Source of the DNA: Streptomyces sp. ISL-1
GTDB taxonomy: Bacteria; Actinomycetota; Actinomycetes; Streptomycetales; Streptomycetaceae
Direction of reading: 5' to 3'
Length of the DNA: 64,000 nucleotides
Assembly (NCBI RefSeq): GCF_018614585.1
Contig: NZ_JAGGOI010000005.1
Coordinates: 1-64,000, forward strand
Positions 8,526-17,603 of this stretch are shown piece by piece. The translations under genes and the position numbers were made by a program. The first letter of the stretch is position 1. The number at the start of each line of letters is the position of its first letter. The notes under the pieces are model-generated. The model was not told where the DNA came from and did not search any database. It was given only the letters and a program-made list of their open reading frames with translations.

Positions 8526-8897
8526 ATGAACGACGACGAGGAGCGGTCGGTCGATGCCGCCGTCGAGGGGGAACTGCGGCTCCTGGACCCCGCGGTGCGG
8601 GCCTTGCCCCACATGGTCTCCGAGCTGCTGGACCCGGAGTTCTTCGAGTTCGGGGCATCGGGCGCGCGCTACGACCGTACGACGATCCTGTCCGCCATCG
8701 CCCCCTCTCCCATCGAGCGGGTGACCGCCACCGGCATCAGTGAGCTGTCCGGGAAGCTGCTCGCTCCCGGCCTCGTCCAGGTGACCTATGTGTCGGACGA
8801 GAGCGGTCGGCTGGCCCGGCGGAGCTCCCTGTGGCGCAGAACGGCGGAAGGCTGGCGGCTGTACTTCCACCAGGGGACGCTGATCAGCACCGAGTAG
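8526..8897 (+). CDS. NTF2-like/DUF4440 family protein
   Basis: A 123-residue protein with the small cone-shaped NTF2-like fold: an N-terminal helix (DDEERSVDAAVEGELRLLDP), then SELLDPEFFEFGASG with YDRTTILSAI. The end pattern VTYVSDESG...RRSSLWRRTAEGWRLYFHQGT is characteristic of DUF4440. Members bind small ligands or act as simple enzymes; no function can be assigned here. It starts with ATG at 8526 and stands alone between divergent and convergent neighbours. Confidence 0.75.
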   Translation: MNDDEERSVDAAVEGELRLLDPAVRALPHMVSELLDPEFFEFGASGARYDRTTILSAIAPSPIERVTATGISELSGKLLAPGLVQVTYVSDESGRLARRSSLWRRTAEGWRLYFHQGTLISTE

Positions 8898-8949
8898 CAC
8901 CAGGAGCCGCGGGCCTGCCGACCCCGAGGGCGGGCGGCACGCGTCGGGC

Positions 8950-9534
8950 TCAGCCGCGGCGTTCCACCCTGTCGCGGCTGAGGAAGGCCAGCCGTGCCCG
9001 CTTCTCAGGTTTGTCGATCTCAGGGCCGAGCTCGAAACCGGCCCGGACCATGCGCTCGATGGCCTTCACGTTGCGGGCGTCCGGCTCGACCACGATCCGC
9101 TGGTGCCCCGGATCGGCCAGGGCGTAGGCGATGAGGACTTTGAGGAGTCCGCCGGTGAAGCCACGCTCCATGGCGCCGCACGCGGGGCCGATCAGCAGAT
9201 GGAGGCCGAAGTCGCCGGGCCGCACCTCGTAGCAGTCGCCGACCGGATCGGCGGCCGGTTCGTACGTCTGGAAGAGCGCGACCGGCTCGCCGTCCCGCTG
9301 GGCCAGAAAGGCGTGGTGGGTGGTGAGCGAGTCCAGATACTCGTATGTCTCACGGACCTGCTCGCGGCTGTGGCCGAGCATGCCCCAGAACCGGGCGCGT
9401 TCCTCGGTGACCCAGCGGTGGATCAGGTCGAGGTCCGCGGCGGGGTCCAGCGGGACGATGCGGACCGTCCCGAAGCCGTCGACGGTCTGCTCGTAGACGG
9501 CCTCGCGCGGCCGGGCGGGGGATTCAGAAGGCAT
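8950..9534 (-). CDS. desH: GNAT acyltransferase, siderophore (IucB/RhbD/DesH-like) type
   Basis: The 194-residue enzyme belongs to the acetyltransf_8 group that acylates N-hydroxylated amines in hydroxamate siderophores. It has LIHRWVTEERARFWGM, ALFQTYEPAADPVGDCYEVRPGDFGLHLLIGP, and the acyl-CoA-site segment RIVVEPDARNVKAIERMVRAGF. It starts at ATG 9534, overlapping the end of the upstream acylase gene by 11 nt, so the two are translationally coupled and share the iron box at 11603-11621. From memory, desG (penicillin amidase) and desH (acyltransferase) make arylated desferrioxamines in other Streptomyces. The symbol is given on that gene pairing; the desferrioxamine genes themselves are not in this window. 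Confidence 0.7.
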   Translation of the reverse strand: MPSESPARPREAVYEQTVDGFGTVRIVPLDPAADLDLIHRWVTEERARFWGMLGHSREQVRETYEYLDSLTTHHAFLAQRDGEPVALFQTYEPAADPVGDCYEVRPGDFGLHLLIGPACGAMERGFTGGLLKVLIAYALADPGHQRIVVEPDARNVKAIERMVRAGFELGPEIDKPEKRARLAFLSRDRVERRG

Positions 9535-11587
9535 GGCTCTCCTCGGTGAGTCGGTTCCAGTCGGTGATGACGGGTGCGAGTTCGCCGCGCAGCCACAGCG
9601 GGAGCTGGTCGCGGTGGTGGGCGTCGCCGGGCACCCCGGACGCGCCGAACGGGACCACCCAGAGGCTGTCGTCGCGCCGCGCCAGGTCCCAGACATAGCG
9701 CGCCGCCGGGCCCCGCATGCTGTGGTCGGTGATGCCCGGCACGCTCGACGTCGACAGCACGCAGTCGTGGTCGCCGGACAGCCCGGGCCACACCTCCTGC
9801 GTCGCGCCGGGCAGCGCCCGCCATGGCGCGAGCCGGTGCCGCTCACCCCAGGCCGTCGGCGTACGGACGGCGGCGGCCACTTCCTCGACGGCGGCCCGCA
9901 CCACCTCCGCGGGGTCCACACCGGGCAGCGCCTCGCTTTCGAGCAGCGCCTCCAACGCGAAGGCGACCCGTGGGACGAGGGACAGCCACGGCCGGAACAG
10001 CTGCGGATACGGCGCGGACCCGACCCGTTCCGAGAGCGCCTCAAGCGCCGGATGAGCCGCGACCCGGCGCACGACCGCCGACCTCAGTTCGGCGTAAGCG
10101 GCAGCGTCCGTGCTGGCCGCGTCCATCCGCCGGTCCCAGCTCAGCAGCCGGTGCTGGAGCCCCGCGGCGTCCGCGCTCAGCCCGTCGAGCCCGGCGAGCA
10201 GCTCCAACAGGGTCTTGGCGGAAGCCAGTTGAGTGTCCATATGGAGGGCCGTGATGGCCTTCGCGGACCAGGCGCCCGACGCGTCCAGCAGGGTCCGTAT
10301 GCGCTCGGCCCGGTGCGGGGGCGCGAACTCGACGCCGAGGGGAGCGGCAATCCCTCTCTGGTTCGCCATCACCGCTATGCCTTCGACCGGCTCGCGGGGC
10401 AGCGTTTCGTGCCAGCCGCGCCACTCGTACGCCGCGTCCCAGGCCGGCACGATGCGCAGCCGGTTCTCCCCGTGCCGCAACGGCACCCGGCCCGCGACAC
10501 GGTGCAGCAGTCCGCCCCGGCTGTCCGCTGCCTGGACGACATTGACGGGCTCCGCCCACCCGTCGAAAGCCCGGTCCACATCGGCGACGGTCCGCGCCCG
10601 CAGCAGCGCGGGCAGCGCGCTGAAGCCGAGTTCCCCGCTCACCCGTGGCGGAACGCGGAGACTGATCGCCACCGCGTCGTCGGGGCCGCCGATGACGACC
10701 GGCCCGCGCTCGGTCTCGATCACTTCGATCTCGACCGGGCCGGCGCTCGCCACTTCAATGGTCTCGGTGTGCACGGAGGCGGGCCGCCAGCCCTTCGGGC
10801 CGAGCGCCTCTACCTCCGTGCCCCGTCTTCGGAGCCGTTCCCGGTAGAGGTCCTGGTAGTCGGCCATCGCATTCGTGATCGCCCAGGCCACCGTCCCGGT
10901 GTGCCCGAAATGCGCGATTCCGGGGACGCCCGGCACGGCCAGCCCCACCACGTCGAACTCCGGGCAGGCCAGATGGATCTGCTGGTAGATCCCCGGATCC
11001 TCGATGAACCGGTGCGGGTCGCCCGCGACGATCGGTGCGCCGCCGACCGTGCGCTCGGCGGCGACGAGCCAGCCGTTGCTCCCCGATGTGCCGGTCCCGT
11101 CGGTGGCGAACAACTCGATCGCGCCGTCGCCGAGCGCGTGGGCGACCTCCTCGCGCCACAGCTTGGTGGGGAACCCCGCGAACAGGATGTGCGTCGCGAG
11201 CCAGATCCCGAGCGGCGTCCAGGGCTTCCATCGGCCGGGGGCGAGCCCGGCCGCCGCGAACTCCGGTGCCCGCCGGGCCCCGTCGGCGAGACCCGCGTTG
11301 ACCCCGTCGACGTACTTCCTGATCCATGAGGCCGTGTCGGTGTCGAGGCTGCGAAAGCAGCGCCGGGCGGTGTCCTCCAGCCTCGACTGGCGGGCGAAGC
11401 GGTCCCAGCCGACTGCGTCCTCGCCGAGGAAGGAGGCCGTCGTCCCCTGTGACCGGTGACGGTCGACCTCGAGCTGCCATGCCCGGTCCACTGCGGCGTT
11501 GTGCCCCTGGCTGAAGACGAGTTCGTCCGCGCTGTCAGCCCGCAGGTGCGGGATCCCCCAGGCGTCCCGGTAGATCCGAGTGCTCAA
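9524..11587 (-). CDS. desG: Penicillin acylase family Ntn-hydrolase (DesG-like)
   Basis: The 687-residue protein is an N-terminal-nucleophile hydrolase. The alpha-chain region starts IYRDAWGIPHLRADSADEL, and the self-processing and catalytic Ser is probably Ser170 in GTSGSNGW, followed by IVAGDPHR and the beta chain (FGHTGTVAWAITNAMADYQDLY). No signal peptide is present, so it probably works in the cytoplasm, unlike classical penicillin G acylase. It is the first gene of a two-gene unit with the GNAT gene and sits directly downstream of a near-consensus iron box. Probable role, by analogy with desG: releasing or supplying phenylacetyl-type acyl groups for modified hydroxamate siderophores. 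Confidence 0.8.
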   Translation of the reverse strand: MSTRIYRDAWGIPHLRADSADELVFSQGHNAAVDRAWQLEVDRHRSQGTTASFLGEDAVGWDRFARQSRLEDTARRCFRSLDTDTASWIRKYVDGVNAGLADGARRAPEFAAAGLAPGRWKPWTPLGIWLATHILFAGFPTKLWREEVAHALGDGAIELFATDGTGTSGSNGWLVAAERTVGGAPIVAGDPHRFIEDPGIYQQIHLACPEFDVVGLAVPGVPGIAHFGHTGTVAWAITNAMADYQDLYRERLRRRGTEVEALGPKGWRPASVHTETIEVASAGPVEIEVIETERGPVVIGGPDDAVAISLRVPPRVSGELGFSALPALLRARTVADVDRAFDGWAEPVNVVQAADSRGGLLHRVAGRVPLRHGENRLRIVPAWDAAYEWRGWHETLPREPVEGIAVMANQRGIAAPLGVEFAPPHRAERIRTLLDASGAWSAKAITALHMDTQLASAKTLLELLAGLDGLSADAAGLQHRLLSWDRRMDAASTDAAAYAELRSAVVRRVAAHPALEALSERVGSAPYPQLFRPWLSLVPRVAFALEALLESEALPGVDPAEVVRAAVEEVAAAVRTPTAWGERHRLAPWRALPGATQEVWPGLSGDHDCVLSTSSVPGITDHSMRGPAARYVWDLARRDDSLWVVPFGASGVPGDAHHRDQLPLWLRGELAPVITDWNRLTEESHAF

Positions 11588-11602
11588 TCTGTCCCCCTCT
11601 TT

Positions 11603-11621
11603 TTAGGTTAGGCTGCCCTAA
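11603..11621 (-). promoter_or_regulatory. DtxR/IdeR/DmdR iron box
   Basis: TTAGGTTAGGCTGCCCTAA is a 19-bp near-perfect match to the actinobacterial iron box (TTAGGTTAGGCTAACCTAA). It is placed 15 bp upstream of the acylase start codon at 11587, so iron-loaded DmdR should repress the acylase/acyltransferase pair. Confidence 0.9.
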
Positions 11622-11748
11622 CTTAAGGGGTGGTTGTCCTGTAAACAATCCCGGGCCCGGAGGAGCAGACCGCGCGGGGGCTTGGCCGGGAGAGCGTCGT
11701 TCATGAGCGCGCGGCCCGGCTGCGGCTCTGGCAGGTAATACTCTCTAC

Positions 11749-12237
11749 ATGACTTCGTATGTGACGGGCACTGGCGTCGGCGTGCGGGGGGAGGCCGTGC
11801 GGATCAGGCGCGCCACCGCCCGTGACGCGAAGCGGCTCACCGGACTCGTACGCAGGTCCCGCGCCTACGCGGGGCAGTACGCCCCGATGATCGCCGGATA
11901 CCGGGTGGGCCCTGACTACATCGAGGCACACCATGTCTTCCTGGCCGTCGGCGAGGACGAGCGGGTGCTCGGTTTCTACGCCCTGATCCTCTCCCCGCCG
12001 GAGCTGGACCTGATGTTCGTCGCCGACGGCGCCCAGGGACTCGGCATCGGCCGCCGGCTCGTCGCGCACATGACCGGCGAGGCGAGGGACGCCGGGCTCA
12101 CCACCGTGCGCATCGTCTCGCACCCGCCGGCCGAGGGCTTCTACCGCAGCGTCGGCGCGAAGCCGATCGGCACAGTGATCGCGAATCCGCCCGCTGTCAT
12201 GTGGGACCGCCCCGAACTGGTCATCCCGATCCCGTAG
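11749..12237 (+). CDS. GNAT family N-acetyltransferase
   Basis: A 162-residue single-domain acetyltransferase: IRRATARDAKRLTGLVRRS at the start, LDLMFVADGAQGLGIGRRLVAHM as the acetyl-CoA-binding motif A (GxGIGRxL), and GFYRSVGAKPIG as motif B. The acceptor substrate is unknown; members modify antibiotics, polyamines or proteins. It is divergent from the acylase gene across the iron-box region, and followed after 136 bp by the amino acid ABC transporter operon with no sign of coupling. A later GTG is possible as start but the ATG at 11749 fits the fold. Confidence 0.75.
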   Translation: MTSYVTGTGVGVRGEAVRIRRATARDAKRLTGLVRRSRAYAGQYAPMIAGYRVGPDYIEAHHVFLAVGEDERVLGFYALILSPPELDLMFVADGAQGLGIGRRLVAHMTGEARDAGLTTVRIVSHPPAEGFYRSVGAKPIGTVIANPPAVMWDRPELVIPIP

Positions 12238-12373
12238 CGGTGCATCCGCCGCCGGTCAGGGCAGTGCACGCATCGTGGACGACTTCGTCACCCCGCACCC
12301 GAGTGCCTTACGATCTCCGACGAACGATCGCGTCGAGCCGAGCGCCCACAGCGCACAACCATGGAGGTCAACC

Positions 12374-13222
12374 GTGTTCAGGACGGCCAGCGGACACCGC
12401 AGTCACCGCACCAGCATCCGGGCCCGTGCCACTGCCGGTGCCGTGGCCGCCGGGATGTTCCTTGCCGTCGGCTGTTCCTCCGGCGACGACGGACCGGGTG
12501 AGGCGGCGGGTGGCGTGCCCGTGGTGGCCAAGGGCAAGCTGACCACCTGCACCCACCTGCCCTACCCGCCGTTCCAGTTCGAGCAGAAGGGCAAGGTCGT
12601 CGGCTTCGACGTGTCCCTGATCGATCTGGTGGCGAAGAACCTCAAGGTCGAGCAGAAGGTCCTGGACACACCGTTCGAGAACTTCAAGACCGGCGCCTTC
12701 CTGAATTCCGGCGCGTGCGATCTTGCCGCCGCCGGTATGACGATCACGGACGAGCGCAAGAAGAACGTCGACTTCTCCGTCCCGTACTTCGACGCCACGC
12801 AGGCTGTGCTGGCGACGAAGAAGAGCGGCGTGACGTCCCTGGCGGACGTCAAGGCCAAGAAGAAGAAGCTCGGCGCGCAGGCGGAGACCACCGGCGAGAG
12901 CTACGCCAAGTCGCAGGGCTTCGACCCGGTCGCGTTCGAGAGCTCGGACGCGGTGCTCAACGGGCTGCGCACCGGCCAGGTCGATGCCGTCGTCATCGAC
13001 TACCCCGTCGTGCAGGGCTGGCTCAAGGACAAGGCGAACGCCGCCGAATTCGTCCTCGGCCAGAACGTCGAGACCGGTGAGCAGTACGGCTTCTCGGTGA
13101 AGAAGGGCAACACCAAGCTCCTCGCCGCGATCAACAAGGCGATCGAGGACGCGCGCGCGGACGGCACGTACAAGAAGCTCTACGAGCAGTGGATCGGCCC
13201 GCTGCCGCAGGGCAAGTCGTGA
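12374..13222 (+). CDS. ABC transporter substrate-binding lipoprotein, polar amino acid type
   Basis: The 282-residue protein starts at a GTG preceded by GGAGG (12364-12368). It carries an N-terminal lipoprotein signal with the lipobox cysteine in FLAVGCSS, then a family 3 periplasmic-binding fold: CTHLPYPPFQFEQKGKVVGF, CDLAAAGMTITDERKKNVDF, VDAVVIDYPVVQ. This is the ligand-capturing component of a PAAT-type importer for glutamate, glutamine, arginine or similar; the exact ligand cannot be read from the sequence. The stop codon overlaps the permease start (GTGA at 13219-13222), the first step of a three-gene coupled operon. Confidence 0.88.
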   Translation: MFRTASGHRSHRTSIRARATAGAVAAGMFLAVGCSSGDDGPGEAAGGVPVVAKGKLTTCTHLPYPPFQFEQKGKVVGFDVSLIDLVAKNLKVEQKVLDTPFENFKTGAFLNSGACDLAAAGMTITDERKKNVDFSVPYFDATQAVLATKKSGVTSLADVKAKKKKLGAQAETTGESYAKSQGFDPVAFESSDAVLNGLRTGQVDAVVIDYPVVQGWLKDKANAAEFVLGQNVETGEQYGFSVKKGNTKLLAAINKAIEDARADGTYKKLYEQWIGPLPQGKS

Positions 13223-14019
13223 CCTCTCGGCTGACCAGGCGCCAGCGGCGCCGCGTCTCGCAGGGCATCCAGTACGCCGTATTCGTCGCGGCGCTGATCC
13301 TGATCGGCTTCCTGGCCGACTGGGACCGTCTGCAGAACCAGTTCGCGCAGAAGGACCTCGCCAAGGAACTCTTCCCGGACATCATCACCATCGCCCTGCG
13401 CAACACGGTGGTGTACACGATGTCGGGGTTCGTCTTCGGTCTGGTGCTCGGTCTGATCATCGCGTTGATGCGGCTGTCGTCGGTCGCCCCCTACCGGTGG
13501 GTCGCCAGCGTCTACATCGAGTTCTTCCGCGGCCTGCCCGCCCTGTTGATCTTCATCTTCGTGGGTGTGGCGGTGCCGCTGGCGTTCCCCGGCACGCAGA
13601 TCCCCGGCGGTACGTACGGCAAGGTCGCGCTCGGTCTCGGACTGGTCGCCGCCGCCTATATGGCGGAGACGATCAGGGCGGGCATCCAGGCGGTGCCCAA
13701 GGGGCAGATGGAGGCGGCCCGGTCACTGGGCTTCTCGCACGCCCGGGCCATGGTGTCGGTGATCATCCCGCAGGCGTTGCGCATTGTGATCCCGCCGCTC
13801 ACCAACGAGCTCGTCCTGCTCTTCAAGGACTCCTCGCTGGTGCTGTTCCTCGGCGTCACCCTCGAGGAGCGGGAGCTGACAAAGTTCGGCAGGGACCTGG
13901 CCAGTCAGACCGCCAACTCAACCCCGATCCTGGTCGCCGGGCTTTGCTACCTCATCGTGACCGTGCCGCTGAGCCTCGTGGTGCGCCGCCTCGAGGCCCG
14001 CGCCGACAAGGCCAGGTGA
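13219..14019 (+). CDS. Amino acid ABC transporter permease
   Basis: A 266-residue integral membrane protein with about five to six membrane segments and the HisM/GlnP-type permease signature [20 protein letters not shown] followed by ARSLGFS (the EAA loop that contacts the ATPase). [20 protein letters not shown] and [17 protein letters not shown] are also typical. It starts at GTG 13219, overlapping the binding-protein stop codon. Only one permease gene is present, so it probably forms a homodimeric channel. The ATPase gene follows 7 bp later. Confidence 0.88.
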   Translation: MTSRLTRRQRRRVSQGIQYAVFVAALILIGFLADWDRLQNQFAQKDLAKELFPDIITIALRNTVVYTMSGFVFGLVLGLIIALMRLSSVAPYRWVASVYIEFFRGLPALLIFIFVGVAVPLAFPGTQIPGGTYGKVALGLGLVAAAYMAETIRAGIQAVPKGQMEAARSLGFSHARAMVSVIIPQALRIVIPPLTNELVLLFKDSSLVLFLGVTLEERELTKFGRDLASQTANSTPILVAGLCYLIVTVPLSLVVRRLEARADKAR

Positions 14020-14026
14020 GGACGAG

Positions 14027-14875
14027 ATGTCACGGAAGACGGAGACGGTGGACAGCATGGGCACGGACCGCCCGGAGATCGAGATCCGGGGGCTGCACAA
14101 GTCGTTCGGGGACAACGAGGTGCTGCGCGGCATCGACCTGGACATCGCCCGGGGCGAGGTGGTGTGCGTCATCGGTCCTTCGGGCTCGGGCAAGTCGACG
14201 CTGCTGCGCTGCGTGAACCTCCTGGAGGAGCCGACATCGGGCCAGGTCTTCGTCGGCGGCACGGAAGTCACCGACCTCGACGTGGACATCGACGCGGTTC
14301 GCCGCCGTATCGGCATGGTCTTCCAGCAGTTCAACCTGTTCCCGCACCTGAATGTGACCGAGAACCTCACGCTGCCCCAGCGCCGGGTTCTGCGCCGGAG
14401 CAAGGCGCGCGCCGCGGCCGTCGCCCGGGAGAACCTGGTGCGCGTCGGTCTCGCCGACAAGGCGGACGCCTATCCGGCGCAGTTGTCCGGCGGGCAGCAG
14501 CAGCGGGTGGCGATCGCGCGGGCGCTGGTGATGGGCCCCGAGGTGATGCTCTTCGACGAGCCGACCTCCGCGCTCGACCCCGAGCTGGTGGGCGAAGTGC
14601 TCTCCGTGATGCGGCTGCTGGCCGCCGAGGGCATGACGATGATGGTCGTCACGCACGAGATGAGCTTCGCCAGGGAGGTGGCCGACCGCGTCGTGTTCAT
14701 GGACGGCGGCGTCATCGTGGAGCACGGCCCGGCCGCGCAGGTCGTGGGTGATCCGCAGCACGAGCGGACCAGGAACTTCCTCATGCGCATCCTGGACCCG
14801 GCTTCGACCGAGGCCCCGGTCGAGGACGCCGGGGTGGATGTCCGTAAGCCGGTTGACGGTTCGTCCGAAGGCTGA
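14027..14875 (+). CDS. Amino acid ABC transporter ATP-binding protein (GlnQ-like)
   Basis: A 282-residue ATPase with all motifs: Walker [11 protein letters not shown]-loop [17 protein letters not shown], signature LSGGQQQR, Walker [14 protein letters not shown] and the switch His in VVTHEM. The GlnQ/HisP class is indicated by the FNLFPHL segment. It energises the adjacent permease and binding protein at the inner face of the membrane. A short Asp/Glu-rich extension lies at the C-terminus. ATG 14027 is used; ATG 14057 ([15 protein letters not shown]) is an alternative. The 200 bp beyond the stop contain no convincing gene. Confidence 0.9.
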   Translation: MSRKTETVDSMGTDRPEIEIRGLHKSFGDNEVLRGIDLDIARGEVVCVIGPSGSGKSTLLRCVNLLEEPTSGQVFVGGTEVTDLDVDIDAVRRRIGMVFQQFNLFPHLNVTENLTLPQRRVLRRSKARAAAVARENLVRVGLADKADAYPAQLSGGQQQRVAIARALVMGPEVMLFDEPTSALDPELVGEVLSVMRLLAAEGMTMMVVTHEMSFAREVADRVVFMDGGVIVEHGPAAQVVGDPQHERTRNFLMRILDPASTEAPVEDAGVDVRKPVDGSSEG

Positions 14876-15075
14876 GGGATCCCACCTCGGCGTCGTGGGC
14901 GTACTGCCGGGCGCCGCCGATGTCCGGATGGGCGAGGGCCGCATATAGACCATGCGCCGGGGTCGGACTCAGCTCCGGGCCGGCCCGTGTGCGCAGCGCG
15001 AGCGCTGAGTCGGCGAACGGGGTGTTCCAGACGGTGAAGTGCGCGGCGAGGCTGGCGCTGTCGTGCGACGGAGAA

Positions 15076-15777
15076 TCAGGCGCACCGGTACATGAAGTGC
15101 GTGGTGGCGATGTGCCGGGTCGGCGAGATGATCCGCAGTTCCGCGCCGGCCCGGTACTCGCCCCGGCCGTGGAACGTCCACAGCAGATGCAGCCGGGCCA
15201 GTTTCTGGCCGCGCTTCATTTTCTCCCGCAGCAGCTCCGATTCGGTGCCGTCGCTGCGTACCCAGCGATACGTGACGGTGCCGGGCCGTCCGTCGGTCTC
15301 CACGACGCCCACGACGTCCGCCGTGCCCTCGCACCCGGGTCCCTCCGCCGAGGTGTGGACCGACACCTCGTCCACGGCCAGGCCGGGTCCGTAGCGCTGC
15401 CAGGCGAGGAAGGCCAGCACGGCCAGCAGTACGGTTCCGGCCAGGGCGTACCGGCGCAGCCCTCCGCGGCGGCGGTCGGGGGGCTGCGGCCCGGCGGGCC
15501 GGCCGGGCAGTGTGCCGTGCCACAGCGCCGCGGTGGTGTTGCCGGGGCTGCGCCGGTGGACGGCGGCGGTCACTCCGGGGCCGAAGCGGAGGATCTCGCC
15601 CTCCACGCGGTCGGGGGCGACGCTCGTCGGCTGTTCGCCCTGGACCCGAGTGACTCCGTGCGTCGCGGGCTCCGGGGCGGGCAGTTCGAACCAGTGACTG
15701 CCCAGCGCGGTCGCGCTGTACTCGTCACTTTCGGCCTCGTCGCGAATGGGGCCGGATGGAATCCGTGGATCGTTCAT
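15076..15777 (-). CDS. Single-pass membrane protein with ectodomain related to the neighbouring kinase
   Basis: A 233-residue protein with a cytoplasmic part (1-110), one membrane segment (YALAGTVLLAVLAFLAW, about 112-128) and an extracellular domain ending MYRC. That ectodomain follows the same spacing as the C-terminal domain of the upstream kinase: TVTYRWVRSDGTE here versus TVVIAWFTGD there, HGRGEY versus QGKGCY, and a terminal RC. Its ATG at 15777 overlaps the kinase stop codon (15774-15776), so the two are translationally coupled. It may be a partner or co-receptor of the kinase, or a kinase-linked cell-surface sensor. No enzymatic motif is visible. Confidence 0.65.
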   Translation of the reverse strand: MNDPRIPSGPIRDEAESDEYSATALGSHWFELPAPEPATHGVTRVQGEQPTSVAPDRVEGEILRFGPGVTAAVHRRSPGNTTAALWHGTLPGRPAGPQPPDRRRGGLRRYALAGTVLLAVLAFLAWQRYGPGLAVDEVSVHTSAEGPGCEGTADVVGVVETDGRPGTVTYRWVRSDGTESELLREKMKRGQKLARLHLLWTFHGRGEYRAGAELRIISPTRHIATTHFMYRCA

Positions 15778-17384
15778 CGGATGGTGCACCGCCGCGTCAG
15801 GATCTGCTGCGAGGAACTGCCGTTCGCAGCCGCCGGGTTCGTCGTGGCCCGTACACCCCAGTAGCAGCCCTTCCCCTGGAAGGTGTGGTCCAGGGTGATC
15901 GTGTACTGCGTCGCGCCGCTGCGCTCGAAGGCCTGCGAGCCGTCCTGCGCTCCCAGTTCGCCCGCGGCGTCGCCGGTGAACCACGCGATGACGACGGTCA
16001 CCGGACCGGTGCCGTCCGTCGCGACGTCGATGGACGCGGAGCCACCGTTCGCACTCGTCTGCCTCAGGCTCGACACGGAGACCGACTTCACGCTCACGGG
16101 AGAGACAGTGGGAGTGGACGGGCTGGTTTCGGTGGACGCGGCGGACGACGGCGTCGGGGACGAAGGAGCGGCTGACGGCGTGCTCGGCGCCGTTGTGGCG
16201 CCGGCGGATGGAGAAGCGGACGAAGGAGAGGGGGAGTTGCCGGGAGAGGCGCTGCCGGTCGGCGACGGGCTTGCCGAAGTGGGCCCGCCGTCGGGCGAGG
16301 TGATGGCACTCGGTACCGCGCTGGTGGTGGCGAGGGACTGAGCGGTCGTCTGCCGGGGGTCGTCCCCCCTCGCTCCCGCGGCGACGGCGACCATCACGGC
16401 CACCACCAGCGCGGCGACGCCCGTCAGCACTCCCCGCAGGCCCGGTTTCCAGCTGCCGCCCCAGCCACCGCCCAGTGCCGTCGTGGCCAGCGCGGTGGTC
16501 CCCGAGGCATGGCCCGCCGCCGAGGGAAAGAGCAACGGCAGGAGGGCGGCCAGCGCGGCGAGTCTGCGCTGGCCCCGCTCCTCCCAGTCCGGGCCGTAGG
16601 CGGCCCCGGCGATCTCTTCCAGCTCCGCGACGAACGCTTCCGCGTTCTCGGGCCGTTCCTGCGGCTCCTTCGCCATTCCGCGCCTGATCAGCGGGCGTAC
16701 CGGCTCGGGGGTCTCCTCCTCGGGAACCGGTGCTTCGATGTGCTGGAGGGCCAGCTCGGCGAAGTTCTCGCCGGAGAACGGCTTGTGGCCGGTCAGGCAT
16801 TCGTAGAACGTCGCGGTCGCGGCATAGACGTCGGCCGCGGGGGAAGCGGGCGCCCCGTTCCACTGCTCGGGGGCCATGTACGCGGGAGTACCGGCCACGC
16901 CCGGCGTGCTGCCGCGGCCCGCGGCGATGCCGAAGTCGACGAGCTTGGAGGAGCCGTCCGCCGCGACCAGGACGTTCTCCGGCTTGTAGTCGCGGTGGAC
17001 CACACCCCTGCGGTGGGCCGCTGCCAGCCCCAGCAGCGAGCCCTTGAGCACCACCAGGGCCGCCTCCGGGCCGGTGGCGCCTTCCCGTAGCAACAGCGCG
17101 CGCAGGGCCATGCCGTCGACCAGTTCCATCACGATGGCGGCGCCCTGCGGCGCCTCGACGTACTCGTACAGCCCCACCACATACGGCGAATCCAAGTCAC
17201 CGAGCAGACGTGCCTCCGCCCGGAACTCCTGGACGAAAGCGGAGTCCGACCGCAGCCTCTCGCTCAGGTACTTGATGGCTACGGGGGTTCCGGTGGCCTC
17301 ATGGACGGCCAGAACGACCCGCCCGCTGCCACCGGAACCCAACTCCCGGGACTCTGTGTACCCGGGCACCGACCATGCGTTCAT
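15774..17384 (-). CDS. Transmembrane Ser/Thr protein kinase (PknB class)
   Basis: The 536-residue protein has an N-terminal kinase domain (about 1-265): glycine loop ELGSGGSGRVVLA, lysine VAIKYLSE, catalytic loop HRDYKPENVLV, DFG in KLVDFGIA and activation segment GTPAYMAPEQW. A membrane segment (about 320-340, VAALVVAVMVAVAAGA) is followed by a Ser/Pro/Thr-rich spacer and a roughly 95-residue extracellular domain. The catalytic loop has Tyr where Leu is common (HRDYK rather than HRDLK), which should be tolerated. It probably senses a wall or surface signal and phosphorylates cytoplasmic targets. The downstream gene overlaps it by 4 nt and shares the ectodomain. Confidence 0.88.
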   Translation of the reverse strand: MNAWSVPGYTESRELGSGGSGRVVLAVHEATGTPVAIKYLSERLRSDSAFVQEFRAEARLLGDLDSPYVVGLYEYVEAPQGAAIVMELVDGMALRALLLREGATGPEAALVVLKGSLLGLAAAHRRGVVHRDYKPENVLVAADGSSKLVDFGIAAGRGSTPGVAGTPAYMAPEQWNGAPASPAADVYAATATFYECLTGHKPFSGENFAELALQHIEAPVPEEETPEPVRPLIRRGMAKEPQERPENAEAFVAELEEIAGAAYGPDWEERGQRRLAALAALLPLLFPSAAGHASGTTALATTALGGGWGGSWKPGLRGVLTGVAALVVAVMVAVAAGARGDDPRQTTAQSLATTSAVPSAITSPDGGPTSASPSPTGSASPGNSPSPSSASPSAGATTAPSTPSAAPSSPTPSSAASTETSPSTPTVSPVSVKSVSVSSLRQTSANGGSASIDVATDGTGPVTVVIAWFTGDAAGELGAQDGSQAFERSGATQYTITLDHTFQGKGCYWGVRATTNPAAANGSSSQQILTRRCTIR

Positions 17385-17603
17385 CCCCGCCCCCTACGTG
17401 CCGCGGCAGGATAGCCCACCCGCTCTCCCCATGGCAGACACACTTCCGTCACGAGCGGTTCCCGAGCGGTTCCCGGGAGGGCGAGGACGACGGCGAGGAG
17501 CGACGGCCACGGCGAGGGCGAGGGACGATTCAGGGGACGGCGTGGACGAGTTGTGAATGCGCTTTGGCGCACTCATGAACCCGATCGTGGCGGTGGGCCG
17601 GTC

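Noticed and set aside
14876..15075. Minus-strand coding-looking segment (FTVWNTPFADSALALRTRAG, AHGLYAALAHPDIGGARQY)
   Set aside because: Residues look protein-like, but the segment is short, has no start and no family match, and lies directly behind another gene. It may be a remnant; too weak to annotate.
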